In this document: piece by piece, positions 50,874-62,691 of the stretch | How the letters are laid out: each line of letters starts with the position of its first letter | How positions within the stretch are numbered: position 1 is the stretch's first letter | NCBI GenBank assembly: GCA_017590115.1 | Contig: JAGGNK010008337.1 | Coordinates: 1,736,001 to 1,800,000 of the forward strand | Reading direction: 5' to 3' | DNA length: 64,000 nucleotides | DNA from: Montifringilla adamsi | Taxonomy: Eukaryota; Chordata; Aves; Passeriformes; Passeridae | The notes under the pieces: generated by a model | The model's database searches: none | What the model was told of the DNA's origin: nothing | The model's input: the letters and a program-made list of their open reading frames with translations, nothing else | Program-made: the position numbers and the translations under genes

Positions 50874-50970
50874 AATATTCCTATTGGGACTTCATAGGCC
50901 ATATTCCCAATATTCCAATTGGGACTATTATATATATATATATCCCAATATTCCTATTGGGACTTCATAG
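50874..50970. repeat. Interspersed 24-bp direct repeats with internal palindrome and TA run
   Basis: Identical 24-base copies lie at 50874-50897 and 50947-50970, with a partial copy at 50909-50926. The second and third copies sit in TCCCAAT-N6-ATTGGGA inverted arms; the first has AAT-N6-ATT only. A TA-rich run (50926-50943) separates the last two. The cluster begins about 50 bases beyond the CR1 remnant. Confidence 0.85.
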
Positions 50971-52079
50971 CCAAAGTGCCTGTCATCAGAGCACGCTTAG
51001 GATCACAGCTGGAATCCACACCATGTAAATGCAACCATCACAGCCCCTTTGAAGAAGGTCCATTTTGACAAATCCACCAGTGAAGGATCCCTGAGTATTG
51101 TAAACAGTGTAGAAATACCAGCAATGCAACACAGAAGTGCTCACTGACAGCCTGTTCAGGTGAGCAACACTGGCTCATCTCAGAAGCCGGTAAGAAGAGG
51201 CATTACATGACCTACCTGAGTGATGAAAGCTCCAAAGCCAGACAGTCCAGAGGGCAAGGCCAGGAAATGAGTAAAAGAAGAAATATTTCTGTACCTTGTA
51301 GGCTCAATCCCCAGCATCAGTCAGTTCCAACGACTGCCAGGGACTTCAATTCTTTTGCAAATGACAGGGTCTGCCAAACTGCAGATGCATAACTTCAGGA
51401 ACCTGATGCTGTGCTTTAATGAACCTGGATACTGGCTGCATCTTTGTGGTTTATAAATCAGGGGACAAATAGGTTTTTTGACCTTTAGCTGAATTCCCCC
51501 TCGTAATCACCCAGCCTCAGTCAAAGGAGAGTTTGTATGGGGCAAACCTGGCCTTCAGTATGAGCTGGAGCATGCAGTTTGCACAGCCCTGAGAAAGGGT
51601 GATGTAGAGGAGTGTGATTTGGCAGTGACTCACTCACCCTGTCAGACAGCCCTACTGGCCTGGCTCCTCAGCAGGAAGGAGCTCAGGACTTGGCCTATCC
51701 ACACACTGACTCCTGAGCCACTCACATCTCTGGGTCACCAACCCTGGCTCTGAGCATCCTGCTCCAACACCACACTGCCACCATCCTCACTGCAGCACCT
51801 GATAAATGCTCCTGAATTCATCTCACAGCAGCCACACAGGATGGATTTCCACCATGGCAGTGATAAGGCAATGACAGGACATTAAGAACCACATTTTGTG
51901 AAATGGAATTTGGTCCAAGTTCCAGAGAGTTTCAATAAAGCGTTACTTTGCCTCTTGAGCTGGTTTGAGCTCACTTAGAGCTCCTGGAGTTCAGGCCATG
52001 TGAAAGTGCCAAGTTTCACACTGTTTTGCACATGAAACCATAAATCCCTCTTCCAGAACCCTAGGGGCATGAGGGGGGT
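50971..52079. other. Intergenic, no feature seen
   Basis: No gene, repeat or structure is recognised. Confidence 0.65.
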
Positions 52080-52760
52080 CGCTGCTCAAAAGGTTCATGA
52101 ACTTTGATAAAATCAGGCAGATATCCGAGTTTGTAACCATGTACGAAATTAAGTTCTGTCCAAAAGTTTCTCATGGGCCAAGAGTACAAAATAGGTAATA
52201 AGAACAGGAAAGTTTTGCTGAATCAGGCCACTAAAAGAAAAGTCATTGCCATATTTAGTTCTTTCTCTTTTTCAGTCAGTTAATTGTGTTATTTTTCCCT
52301 GGAAAATACAAAGGCAGTTTTCTTTATCTAAGGTAATTTTAACTTTTGGTATGTATCTAGCCCTAATATTTTCCTGCTTTGTTTACTTTTGTTTCTAAGC
52401 TGTGCACCTACCAAACAAAGAAAAATAACCGTGTTCTAGGAGGTGAGGCTACCTGAAAATGTTTGGTTGACCAATCCTAAAGCAGTTCTTATTCTGCAAA
52501 ATATTTGGAGGTGATATTTGCTTGCACATATATGAAGTAATAATTTGACAGTATTTTCCACCAGCCCACTTTCAGTAAAAAACTAAATCCAAGTAGTAGG
52601 AAAATCTTTGGAAATAGCAGTTGCCACCCCAAATCCTTTACAACTCTTGGTTGTCAGATTTCAGTGATAATTACAGCCAGAATTTTCTTCTTTCAGTGAA
52701 GTTTAAGAGCAAAATTTACCATTCAATGTCCAGGATGCTCAGAACACAGAATTTCGAATA
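52080..52760. promoter_or_regulatory. Long AT-rich candidate non-coding element
   Basis: A homogeneous AT-rich island with GTCAGTTAATTGTG, GTTTACTTTTGTTTC, TATCTAAGGTAATTTTAAC, CAAACAAAGAAAAATAACCG and GTTGACCAATCC. Cores are FOX, SOX and homeodomain-like. No repeat family is recognised over about 650 bases. Confidence 0.25.
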
Positions 52761-54039
52761 AAACTGACAAATAGTTGCTCACCTACCCCACAACTGGTTA
52801 ATTAATCTCTGGTTCATAGCTGCTTTGAACCCCAGATTTCAAGGGAAAAACCTACCCTGACAGGCAGATTTGAGGGTTAGTTATGATAAGTAACAAGGTG
52901 CCCCTTGCCAGCCTAGCACAGCTCTAACACAAAGTGGGAGAGTCCGATGTTCTTGCCCACAGAGCAGTGATAAAGAGCCAGTGGACAGAGGAGTGAAAAG
53001 GTCTCTGATTTGATTCATACCAAAGTCACCCATGCAGCTGATTCAGGGGAAGCTGTTTAGAGCATCAGCAGTCTCTTTCCTTCATATTTCAATAGGAAAA
53101 CTTATTTCAACATCTGTTTACCACTGACATATTGATTCATTTCCTAATGAGCAGGATCAGATGGTCTGACAACATGTAACACTTCAGGCTTTTGCAAGCA
53201 GTTTACAAAGCCCTTTACTCACTGGGTATTGGTCAGTGAGGAACCTAAGATCCAGGGGCTTGGAAATATTTCCCTACCCTGGTAGCCATTCTTTAGGGAA
53301 CATCAGTGCCCTATGGACCCCCAGGCGTCCATCACTGAGCTCTGGGAGCAGCACCAATGGCCACTGAGGACAGATTTTCACCTCCTGCCTGCCTAGCACA
53401 CAAAACTGACATGACTACAGAGTAGTTAAAAAATGCAAAATCTGAAGGAACCTTTAATCTCTTTGGTTAAAAAGAAAAATGCAACCACTTACTAATGGAA
53501 TGTTAAGATTGTGTATTAAACCCACAAAAGTCAGAAAATGAAGGAATTAAAGACTCCCTTGGCTCTTTTAACCCTTCCCTCTGCCTGAGTGCATTGCAGG
53601 CTTTTCATTACACAGCCACATAACAGTGGGCAAAGGGACAGAACTGTAGGTGATGTAAAGGGGGAGCAGGGCTTGTTATGGGGTCCAGAAATGGAAATGT
53701 TAATAACTACTCATTCTGTCTTGTAAAAGTTTAATGTTCAGCATTAAAGAACAACAGGATACTAAAGAAACAGCATGTTGTTATGGAGCAGAGTGAAATC
53801 CTGAAGAAATGAGCTCTCCGTGAATGTTTTGGTTGCAGTGGTATTTATCCCACATGAACCAAAACAAAGGTAATGTATAACCGGTAACTGTCCCCCAATT
53901 CCTGCCCACATGGAATGGGCTGTTTGTCTTGCACAAAGCACCCACACCTGGATTTAAACCCCTCAACATGTCCCCCCTCACCAGGCCTGCAAGCTCCAGA
54001 GCAGCTGCACACTTCCCAGTCCCTACTGCACACTTCCTC
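52761..54039. other. Intergenic with possible MIR-like trace
   Basis: Near 53195-53260, TTTACAAAGCCCTTTACTCA and GTGAGGAACCTAAGATCCAG weakly recall MIR 3' text. Otherwise unremarkable. Confidence 0.5.
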
Positions 54040-54300
54040 CTCATGAGCAGGGAAATATTATCCTGGCTTTCCAAATGAGAATCCTAGGCACACAGAGATT
54101 AAAGCTGAGCATTTCAAAGCATCCCAGTTAATTAAAATGACTGGAAAATGGGTGTCCAAATTGTTTAGATACCTTTGAAGTCTCAGAATAATTATATTGC
54201 TCAAGGTCACACTGGGAGTTTATGGCTGACCCACAACTTGAACCCAGATTTCCAGCGTCCCACTGCAGCACCTTAATCACAAAGCCATCTTTGCTTTCCA
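54040..54300 (-). repeat. MIR/CORE-SINE-like relic split by an insertion
   Basis: The plus strand gives reverse-complement MIR text in two blocks. Block one (about 54040-54104) holds TCATGAGCAGGGAAATATTA, TCCTGGCTTTCCAAATGAGA and GGCACACAGAGATTAAAG. Block two (about 54198-54300) holds GCTCAAGGTCACACTGGGAG, TTGAACCCAGATTTCCAG and the head region CACCTTAATCACAAAGCCAT. About 93 bases separate them and read like a different old amniote repeat (GGGTGTCCAAATTGTTTAGA, TACCTTTGAAGTCTCAG). Confidence 0.6.
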
Positions 54301-57300
54301 ATTTAATACTGGCCAGACCTGGTCCTCATGCAAACTGGTTACCAAGGGATGAAACCTGTCATTATGCCATATAATGGAGCTATCTATCTCTACCCTACAG
54401 GATAAACAGCAGTGCATTTAGGCATCTCCAAATTCTGTAAGGTACATATCATTACAAAACACTTAGGAGGCAGGAAGAGCTATTTGAGAATTAGCACACA
54501 GGGACAGCAGGGGACTTTTCCAGCTCCAGCTCCACAGCTGAGTAGTTTGCTGTCTCTCCTGTCATTGGTCTGGAGGCCCCACTGCTACACTCCTCTTTTT
54601 CCTGATGTTGTATTTGACTAGCAGCATTTTCTGTTAAGTTTTACCCACAAAAGCCCTTCCCCATTGCTGTCAGCCAGCCTCTAAATTCCACTACTTTTCG
54701 TGACCTGGCCCACTTGACACTACAGCACCAGTGATGCTGTTTCTTGCCATCAGACTACAGCACAAAATAAATCCCCAAAGTTATTCAGAGCAGCACAGAG
54801 GCTTCAGCAAAACAGGATAGTGGTGGGGGAGTCTTGTCCAAAGGAAAAACTCACAAAGGACCTGCTGGAGAGAGCTCCACACTGTAGAGGAGAGTTTCTG
54901 TGCAGCACTGCCAGACACTGCACTGAATGACACCACACTCTTGCCTCTGGGGTCCTTGGTGAGGGCTGTACTTCACAAACCAGTTTTGACACATTAAAAA
55001 CCTCGATCCCAATTTCTCCTGAGCATACATCCCAATTGCATTCAGAGCTGCAAGTCAGAAAGCTGCATTTTCCAAATGCTGATTCCTATCATTGGCACAA
55101 AGTCCTCAGGCCTTGCTATGAACAGATGCAGACATGAAGCAAAACTTCCCGGATAGGATTTGATCTGGGCTTCTCCCTAGACACACCAACACCCTCCAGG
55201 ATGTGGAATACAGTGGAAGACAGAGATCAACATAAAACATGTACACACACACACACACACATCCCTACCATGCTGACTTTTTATCGCGGAGGTTGCTAAT
55301 TTCCCATGCTGAGAACAACCTTAGGAGCTAACATGAATTATGCGTCTCATTCTGAGTGCATCAAAGAGCAGACAGCCTTTTTAAAGGAGTCAAGATCACC
55401 TCAGCTGTGCTTTTGTTATCTAGCCCAAGGTTAAGGATTTGGCCTTGGGCTAACGATTGGCTCAGAAAACCAGGATCATATAATGAGAGTTCCAGGAAGA
55501 GAGAAAAGCCAAAGCTTGGTAAAGGCACACTCTTCAAAGTGTCCCAGTACTTGACCTTCTTTTTTTCCCCTCTCCTCCCCCCGAGATGCATGAGGTAAAG
55601 AAGAGAGGAATGGAGCCTGAAACCCTGAAGGAAGTACTCCCATTGAGAGGAGCTGCAGAGACCTTCCCAGATTCTCCCCAGACACTCAGGCTCAGGGAGA
55701 AAGGCCTGACAAACTCTGCTCACCACTGAGATGGAAAAGCGGGCAGTAACCCCTGAGTGGCTCAGGGCTCAAGAAGAGACAGCTCTTAAAATGGCAACAC
55801 TGTGATTATTTTCAACAAAAATGAAGCTGCTTCTATTTGAAAATTAAATGCAACCCTCAAAAAAAGGCTCAGACCCTCCAGCAGGCCTGAGCTGCCACAG
55901 CCATGTGCCAGCAGCATGGCCTGCTGGGTTATAGGGGGCTCTTTGCAAAATACTCCATTTTTTAAAATGTATTTTTGTTGGTTGGGGTCTTTTTCTCAGA
56001 ACCTGCACACAGGAGAGTCACAGGTCATTTTCTCCACTTTTGTTGCTCACAAAAGGCAGAAGGCTCCACCCAGCACCATTTTCCCAGGCTGGGTCCCTCT
56101 CTCCAAGGAGCTGGCAGTGGGCACGCACCAGTAACCCAGCAGGTGTGCAGGAGCTCTCTCTAAATGACTCTGCCCTCTAGGGTACATTTGGGTTATATTT
56201 TCAAAGATGAAAATCTTTTCATCTACAAACCTGGGAGACTTCTTTGCCCAACACGTCAAGAAGCAGTTAACCATTAACTATTTCTAAAACAAAAAATAAC
56301 ACAAAAGGAAAAAAAAAAAAAATCACCAGACCAGGAAATATGAATCAATTAGTCTTTGATCCTCCCCTCAGTAATAACATCTAGAGAACTTGGGTTACTG
56401 CTAATCCTAAACAACTGAAAATGTTGGACTTTAAAAGTACTAGTGGTTAAGCAAAGGAGAATTTCAATTCCATTCCCTTCTGATCTTTGAGTCTCAAGGT
56501 GCCATTCTGAGGCCTCTCCCCAGAGAATGTGGGGAAATTTTCTTGTTAAGAATCTCAGGCTCCATGGTGTCCTCATGAGATTCCAGCAAGGGAAGATTCA
56601 AAGTAATCCTGCTGTAAGTCTGAACACTGAAAGCAGTAAAATGACAACATATTTGTCATTTGAACAACAGGAATAAAAGAGTAACAATGACACCAGTGTT
56701 TTGCAGAACAAAACCACTATTTTTTTTTCATTTAAAGCTATTAGGCCCACCTTTCATTTACAGTGCCAGGGTTAGGAAAAAATATTTCATGTGCATTAGG
56801 ACTTGGTCCAATAGCAACAAGACTGTGACATCAAAACTGCCTTCATTCTACCATTATGATGTCAACTACAAAATCAGGATTCTTCATGAAAATGGACAAA
56901 AAAAAGCTGGACTCAAAGAGGGATTGCTTTTAAGTAAAAGGCTTTTTCATTCAAAGGAAGAGAGAAAATACAAGCAGGAGAAAAAAAATGGTGTTTGAAC
57001 CACCCTTAAAATAGTCATTTAACACAACAAACCAGAGTGATGCTCATAAGAAATAACACAAACCCTGACTCTCTTCCTGACTCCTAAGGCATCAATAACT
57101 CCCTTGGTCTATGAAGTTATCAACAAATCCTGAGAAAAAAAAATGCAAGATTCAAGTTTACCATGGATTGAATCATTGTTTGTGGCTGTAAAGCAGAGGC
57201 AGCCACGGGCAGATAGCCCTTCTCCCTTCCTCCTCCCATCACCACTGGCCTTGCAATTAAGCTTCAATATGCCTGGGAGTAGATTATTAATGTGGAAACA

Positions 57301-57549
57301 GCTATTTCCATCAGCCGCAGACATTCTATACTTTTGAAGTCTGTGGTTACAGAGTCATTACTCCATACAACACTTTCCCATCACTAGGGTGTGCAGGATG
57401 CCATAAAAAGTGGTTTGTGCAAGTTCCAAGCTACAGGAGTTATGTCAATCGTTACCTTAAATACATTCTTTTTTATACGTGGTCACCCTGCCTCCCGAGG
57501 ACTTGCCCTAATACAAACAACTGGATTGTCTGAGAACCAGCTCAGTAGG
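54301..57549. other. Intergenic, simple repeats only
   Basis: Contains an AC repeat at 55243-55261, an A-rich run near 56310-56323 and AT-moderate sequence. No gene or transposon is recognised. Confidence 0.6.
55243..55261. repeat. (AC)n microsatellite, about 9.5 units
   Basis: A perfect AC dinucleotide run, the longest AC run in the window. Confidence 0.95.
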
Positions 57550-57930
57550 GCTGTGCTGATTTGCAGATCTGGTTGATATTTTCATCTTTTAATCTGCATA
57601 TTGTTTCCAGCAAGATGATAATGATTGTTATAATAGCAGTAGTAGTAGCAATAAAGAATAATAATAATAATTTGCTTCTGTTTGCAGTGAAACACTGCTG
57701 GAGTTGGAGGCTTTGTTTTAATGAGACACACTGAATGAAACAGTGTCCTGCAGTGCAAGAAGTACATGTCAGCCTTGGCATTATGAGCCAAGCTACAGTA
57801 CAATACCCATAATTTTCTTGGTGATCTCCCAGAAAAACCTTCTTAATTTAATCTCTAATGGGATTATCAGCCTCATTAAATTGTAAATCTTCCTCAGTCC
57901 AGCTGTTGTGGGAACCTGAACTTTCATAAC
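57550..57930. promoter_or_regulatory. Candidate conserved element with GATA and TAAT cores
   Basis: CTTTTAATCTGC, GATGATAATGATTG, a short AGT/TAA triplet run (57637-57671), TTTTAATGAGAC, CCATAATTTTC, CTTAATTTAATCTCTAATGG, GGGATTATCAGCC and CATTAAATTG. The dense core cluster, only about 4.4 kb past the BMP2 poly(A) site, makes it a plausible proximal enhancer. Not demonstrated. Confidence 0.3.
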
Positions 57931-58959
57931 GTTATCAATTTGCTGCTCTGCTCTCTCTACCTGAAGTCCCCTTCGAAGCTTTTAACACTTTCCTACCTCC
58001 CTGATGAAATCCCTGCCTTCTTTCAAACTAACCCTACTGATCTGCTCCCTTCCACTGCAGACCTCGCCCAGTGCCTCTGGACTAATTTCTGTGGAGGCAG
58101 CCAAGTATATTTTGCAGAAGGCCCTGCAAGAATGAACTGTGAAGAGCAAACCCACCTCTCCTGAGCCAAGAACCTGGCTGCCCACTGCAAACTCCCTGCC
58201 CCTGGGGAGGCACAAGAGCTCAGCCTCTGGTCCTCTGGGGTGGGCAACACAAGGCCAGGCAGGTTTTCCAGCTGAGTGCCATCACAGCACTGTGGAAACA
58301 CAGATGGAAAGGAGCTCTGGCCCTCACCTTTCTGGCAAGTTCCACCCCCAGACCCTGCTGTGCCCAGTGGGGGCACACCTTCAGAGCCATCCCAAAGTCA
58401 GATTCCTGCTGAAGGCTGAGACAAAGTCCTCTCTGCAAAGGACACAAAACCAGGACAAACCCAGTGCAGTGGCTTTTCTAAGTTACCATTTCACAGGGCT
58501 CATGGACAGAAGGTTGCTAAATCCTGGAGGGCACTGACAGGTGACGAGATTCCAAAAAAAGGGAACTCCACCTTAGGAAGCCATTACTGTTTGTTGCAAG
58601 CAAGGCTCTCAGGAGTACAGGTAATGAAGGATTGGTACTGGAGAGACAGGAAAGTAGCAATCTTAAAATACTTTTAGAATTCTTTTTGTGCCTAAGCAAG
58701 GCAAAAGCAGTAACCATGTGTGTGCCTGATTTCTCACACACCTACAAAACCTCTTTGGAGAAATAAACAAAAAAAAATTGGAGTACAGCACAGTCATATT
58801 CTGAAGGAGCTGGGACTTTTTTCTTTGTACACAGTAGTCTAACAAAACAAACCACTGTTGCTTGTATCCAACATCCTCCTTACTACACTAACATGTAAAA
58901 TCCAAGTGTCCTTCTGAACCCAGCTTCTTGTTCCCTTCCTATGTAACTAAAAAACAAAG
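57931..58959. other. Intergenic, no feature seen
   Basis: No gene or repeat is recognised. Confidence 0.65.
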
Positions 58960-59240
58960 TGGTCTGTGCCTGTAGCAATCTTTAAAAAGGCATTTAAGGC
59001 CTTTGGCTTTTTTTTTGTAATTATTTTCAGCAGCTTAAGTCAACTGGGAACAAGATTTGTGGTTCTCCTGTTTTAAGATCACATATCAAGTTCTCATAGC
59101 AGCAGTCTGCCCTCCCAAAAGGGCTTGCCTTGATATAAAAGAGAAACTAAACATTCCATATCCATAATTAGATAAATAATACTTCAGGCAAGATATGGCA
59201 CCTTTAAAAGTGCCTTTTCAGGCTTGGATTTTACTCTGCT
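58960..59240. promoter_or_regulatory. Candidate conserved non-coding element
   Basis: GTAATTATTTTCAGC, TGATATAAAAGAG, ATCCATAATTAGATAAATAA and a self-complementary CACCTTTAAAAGTGCC stand in a clean AT-rich stretch. Candidate only. Confidence 0.22.
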
Positions 59241-59480
59241 TGTTACTACAGAAACCATCTAGCAACCAGAATCTAACACAGACTCCACCCAAAACAGAGG
59301 AAAACAATATAGACAGAGGAGGTTTTTCCGCCCCCTTTTTTTTCTCCCTTTGACCTCCCCCCCTCACTTTTTCTTTTTTTTTGAAAGGGTGGGTGAATGC
59401 TAAGGAAAAGTATCTTACTGTGCAAAGGACAGGAGCATTTTGCATGCAGCTGAAACAGTAAAGCTCTGATTACAGATGGC

Positions 59481-59537
59481 AGCAATGAAAGCAGCAATGA
59501 GTAATGAGCAATGAGAAATGCGTAATGCGGGATGAGG
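59481..59537. repeat. Degenerate 7-bp tandem array (AATGAGN-type)
   Basis: Successive heptads such as CAATGAA, CAATGAG, TAATGAG, CAATGAG, AAATGCG and TAATGCG form a short degenerate array, most likely a slippage product. It incidentally creates several TAATG cores. Confidence 0.75.
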
Positions 59538-59559
59538 ATATAATTTCCACACATCGGCT

Positions 59560-59800
59560 AAAGAAAGGTTTACACTCTTAAGCAATAAAAACAAACCATT
59601 AAGCCAGACCTGCACTGTCAGGAAGTATAAAACAGTTCTTGAAACTCTGCAGTTACTATACAAAAGCTTTTGTTTCATAAACTTTTGTTTCCTGATCTTC
59701 ATAAAACATTAACATCAAGCTGCCATATGGCAATTAGCTGCCTCCTGAAATCAATAAACCCCCTCCCCAAAATCAACAACTGAGGAATAACCATTCAATG
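59560..59800. promoter_or_regulatory. Candidate element with palindromic SOX-like sites
   Basis: The perfect palindrome ACAAAAGCTTTTGT (59660-59673) places two SOX-like cores head to head. A third, CTTTTGTTT, lies at 59682-59690. CCATATGGCAATTAGC near 59725 adds an E-box-like palindrome and a homeodomain core. SOX9 is known to bind paired inverted sites in cartilage genes; binding here is inference. Confidence 0.25.
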
Positions 59801-62312
59801 AAATAGCTCCATAATTATCCTCTTCTAACAGTGCAGCAAAGTGGGTCTGATACAAGCACAGTGTGGATGAGCTCCTCCTCCACAGCTGAGGTACAACAAA
59901 TCAAGTTCCTCTCTGAGCCTCGGGGGTGGGCTGTGAGCCTCACCTGCCTGGCGGGGGAGCAGGGATGTGGCCCCCCAAACCCTGGCTGGGCAGGGCAGGG
60001 GTCCCCCCCGGCTGTGCTGAGCCCAGGGGAGCCCAGCAGAGCAGCCCCTGCTCGCTGGCAATGGCCAATGCTCTCGGGAGAGCTTACCTCAACTGAAGAT
60101 CCTCCTCTACATGCTGCTGACCTCAGAAGTCCAACTGAATTTTGCGCAAAAATTATCAAGCCACTCGACAAAGCTGCTACTGAGGCTCAAAAGGACAAGG
60201 AGACATGCTGATCACATTTGTGTTTAGAGAGATGCTTATCTGAAATGCACAAAGGGTGACATTATCTATCACAATCTCTGCCTATATAGATCATATAAGT
60301 GCCTAGAAGCAAAATGTTTAGGAGCTATAGGGTAACAAAGGCAGCTTTGCCTTCAAAATATTTTGCTTTTTCTCCTCTTAAGAGGAAAAAAGTTCTTTTC
60401 TCCTTGTAGAGCACTATAAAACTAATAAATACTAAAGAACTGAAGTACTAGTGGGCTGTGCTAACAGCATACCTTTAGTATCTAGCATTATTTAGCAGTC
60501 ATTACCAGACTTTCAAAAGATGCCAGAAAGCCCAAACCTTTCAGAAAGGCTGTCTGATTATCAGTTCTATCTAAAAGACTTCAGGAACCCAACCGATCCC
60601 TAGGAAAACTTCCTATCACTCATCTGTGAAAGATTGTTGTGTTTCTTTTAAGTCCTAAACAAAGTCTTTAGTGCAGCACTCTCACGTCTCCAACCTAGAG
60701 AGCGAGGTGAAGGTGAAGGCTTTAAAGGTACATTACAAAACCAGTTCTGCAGAAATTTATTGTCGTGCTGAGCTTGACACCTGCATATTTCCTCCTCAAA
60801 ATCAGTATGGAACTGAGGATTCTGTGGCTAACACTAAGCAGCTACAGAAATGCTTACAAGAGTGGGTATTAATAGGTTTGCAGTGATACATTGGCCTCCT
60901 GGTGTATTTGACTAAGGATGCAATTCCTTGTCAAGCACCAGGAGGTTTGTCTGTGCAAGGAATGCGGCACCATGCCACGAGCCAGCTCCTGCTCATGCAT
61001 AGACAAGTGCTGGAGCCAATTTTTTGGCAACAAAACGAGCATCAATGAGTTCTCATGCCTCACAGGAGAAGTAAAGCAGTCACCACTCTGTAAAGAGCCT
61101 CCCTCAGTTTTGTCACACATGAAGGAGCTGTGAGACTTCAGCTTTACAGCACCAGAGCTGAGGGTCTGCCTAGAAGTGCTGTGGGTTCTTTACAATTCCA
61201 CAGGGTTGGGATCACACCTTTCATGCTCATCATTAAATTTTCAGCACTTGTCAGCTTCCTCAAGCTTAGGTTTTACAGTACAGTAACACAGCTCTGACTT
61301 GACTGCACAACCACACATCACAAACACCAAATCCTTGCTGAACCTCCACTGCAGCCCTGACAGCCTTGCCAAAGCAACAGCCACCAACTCATCCAGCACC
61401 AGGAGAGCTGGCAAGAAGCAAAAGGCAAACCAAACTCCTTCATCCCTAAAAACATCAGCCACCAAAACAGCACTGGTGTTTTGAATAAGCACCTGGAGAT
61501 GTCCACTCAGCCAGCCCACAGCTACTATGCAGTATCAGCATGACCAACATCAGCTACCTCTCAAAATTAAGCACAGCCCAGCTGCAGAGTGGTGGATTGT
61601 TCTCTGACAGCTGCTAAAAACACTGCTGGTACAAAGAAATGCATCAGTTTTATCTCACCACAGAGCCTTACAGCCCAAGAAACTTTTAAGTTCACAAGAA
61701 AAAAACCGAAGCAGCCAACAGGTAATTAATTTTTCTTCCCCTATCCTCTGTAACCTCTGCTTTTTGTGATGAACAAAAGGATTGTTCTACAAGAGGACCT
61801 GTAAGACACCATCAAGTTAGCCTTTCTGATCAACCCATCTAGTTAGTACCATTGCTGCAACCCAGATGATCCTGGTAAAAAAAGGAGGAGTCTGGGGAGG
61901 ACCAGGACAAAAAAAGAGGGGTTCATTAACAAAACATCAGGAGGCCCAAATCAGAGATTGCCACAGCTGACTTAGAGAGGTCCCTACAGGGCCCACTGCA
62001 CACATGGCTTCAGAAGTGTAGCCACAGTTCACCAAATGCAGAACTGGAGCCACCACAGAGCTCGAGGGGATGACCAAGAAGCCCATTGAAGCTCCTTTCC
62101 TGCTCTCCTGCTCCAGCACAACTTTCACACAACACCCCCGGGCTGTGCCTGCCACACCAGCTGTGGAACACACAACAGACACAATCAGCATCGGCTTCAA
62201 TGCTCGGCTTGCCTACTGTAAATCACACTTTGCTCCTTACATGAAGGATTTAAAAACCAGTAAGATGATGCAAGCACAAGTTGTGATGACTGCACAAGTG
62301 AACCATTTTTTC
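59801..62312. other. Immediate downstream flank of BMP2, no gene seen
   Basis: A GC-richer patch with CpGs lies at 59915-60075, AT-rich sequence at 60210-60560. Nothing else is recognised up to the inferred BMP2 poly(A) site. Confidence 0.6.
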
Positions 62313-62355
62313 TTACAGACTGGACTTCTCAGAAAGAAATATCAGAATTCTATGG

Positions 62356-62361
62356 TTTATT
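62356..62361 (-). terminator. Distal BMP2 poly(A) signal AATAAA
   Basis: TTTATT on the plus strand reads AATAAA on the BMP2 strand, in the context CAGATAATAAACC. The same signal context ends the mammalian BMP2 mRNA as I remember it. The expected cleavage point is about 15-45 bases downstream, near 62313-62340. Confidence 0.75.
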
Positions 62362-62384
62362 ATCTGAAATAGATTTAAACATTT

Positions 62385-62409
62385 GGGGGGGGGAAAAAAA
62401 AAAAAAAAA
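62385..62409. repeat. G9-A16 homopolymer tract in the distal BMP2 3' UTR
   Basis: Nine G are followed by sixteen A on the plus strand, that is T16-C9 in the mRNA, about 25-50 bases upstream of the distal poly(A) signal. The remembered mammalian sequence has no such tract, so it looks like a lineage-specific expansion. Its length is prone to sequencing error. Confidence 0.75.
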
Positions 62410-62691
62410 GTTTCCAACACAAAACCCTGGAAATGAAGAGAGGCTAATCTGCCAAACAGCAAAACCATCAGCTGAGGTTAGAGAGGAGGCTGCATATGAC
62501 AACAGCTTGCTGCAGGTAGGGCAAAAATTGCAGATTAATTTCACTGTAACACTCCACAGAAGTGAGCTCTCATCTGAGGTGAGGAAGTATGCAAGGCTTT
62601 TCCAACTGTTAAAGACAAGGGCTGGTACAAATTAGGTAGGTATTCCTCTTTAGCATAGATAATCACAAAAAAATAAGATGACATTTTAGTT

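Noticed and set aside
53195..53260. A further MIR-like relic
   Set aside because: Only two weak blocks match; below what I would call without a repeat-library search.
54200..54300. tRNA gene
   Set aside because: The B-box-like GAACCCAGATTTCC text belongs to a MIR-like SINE head; no cloverleaf can be drawn.
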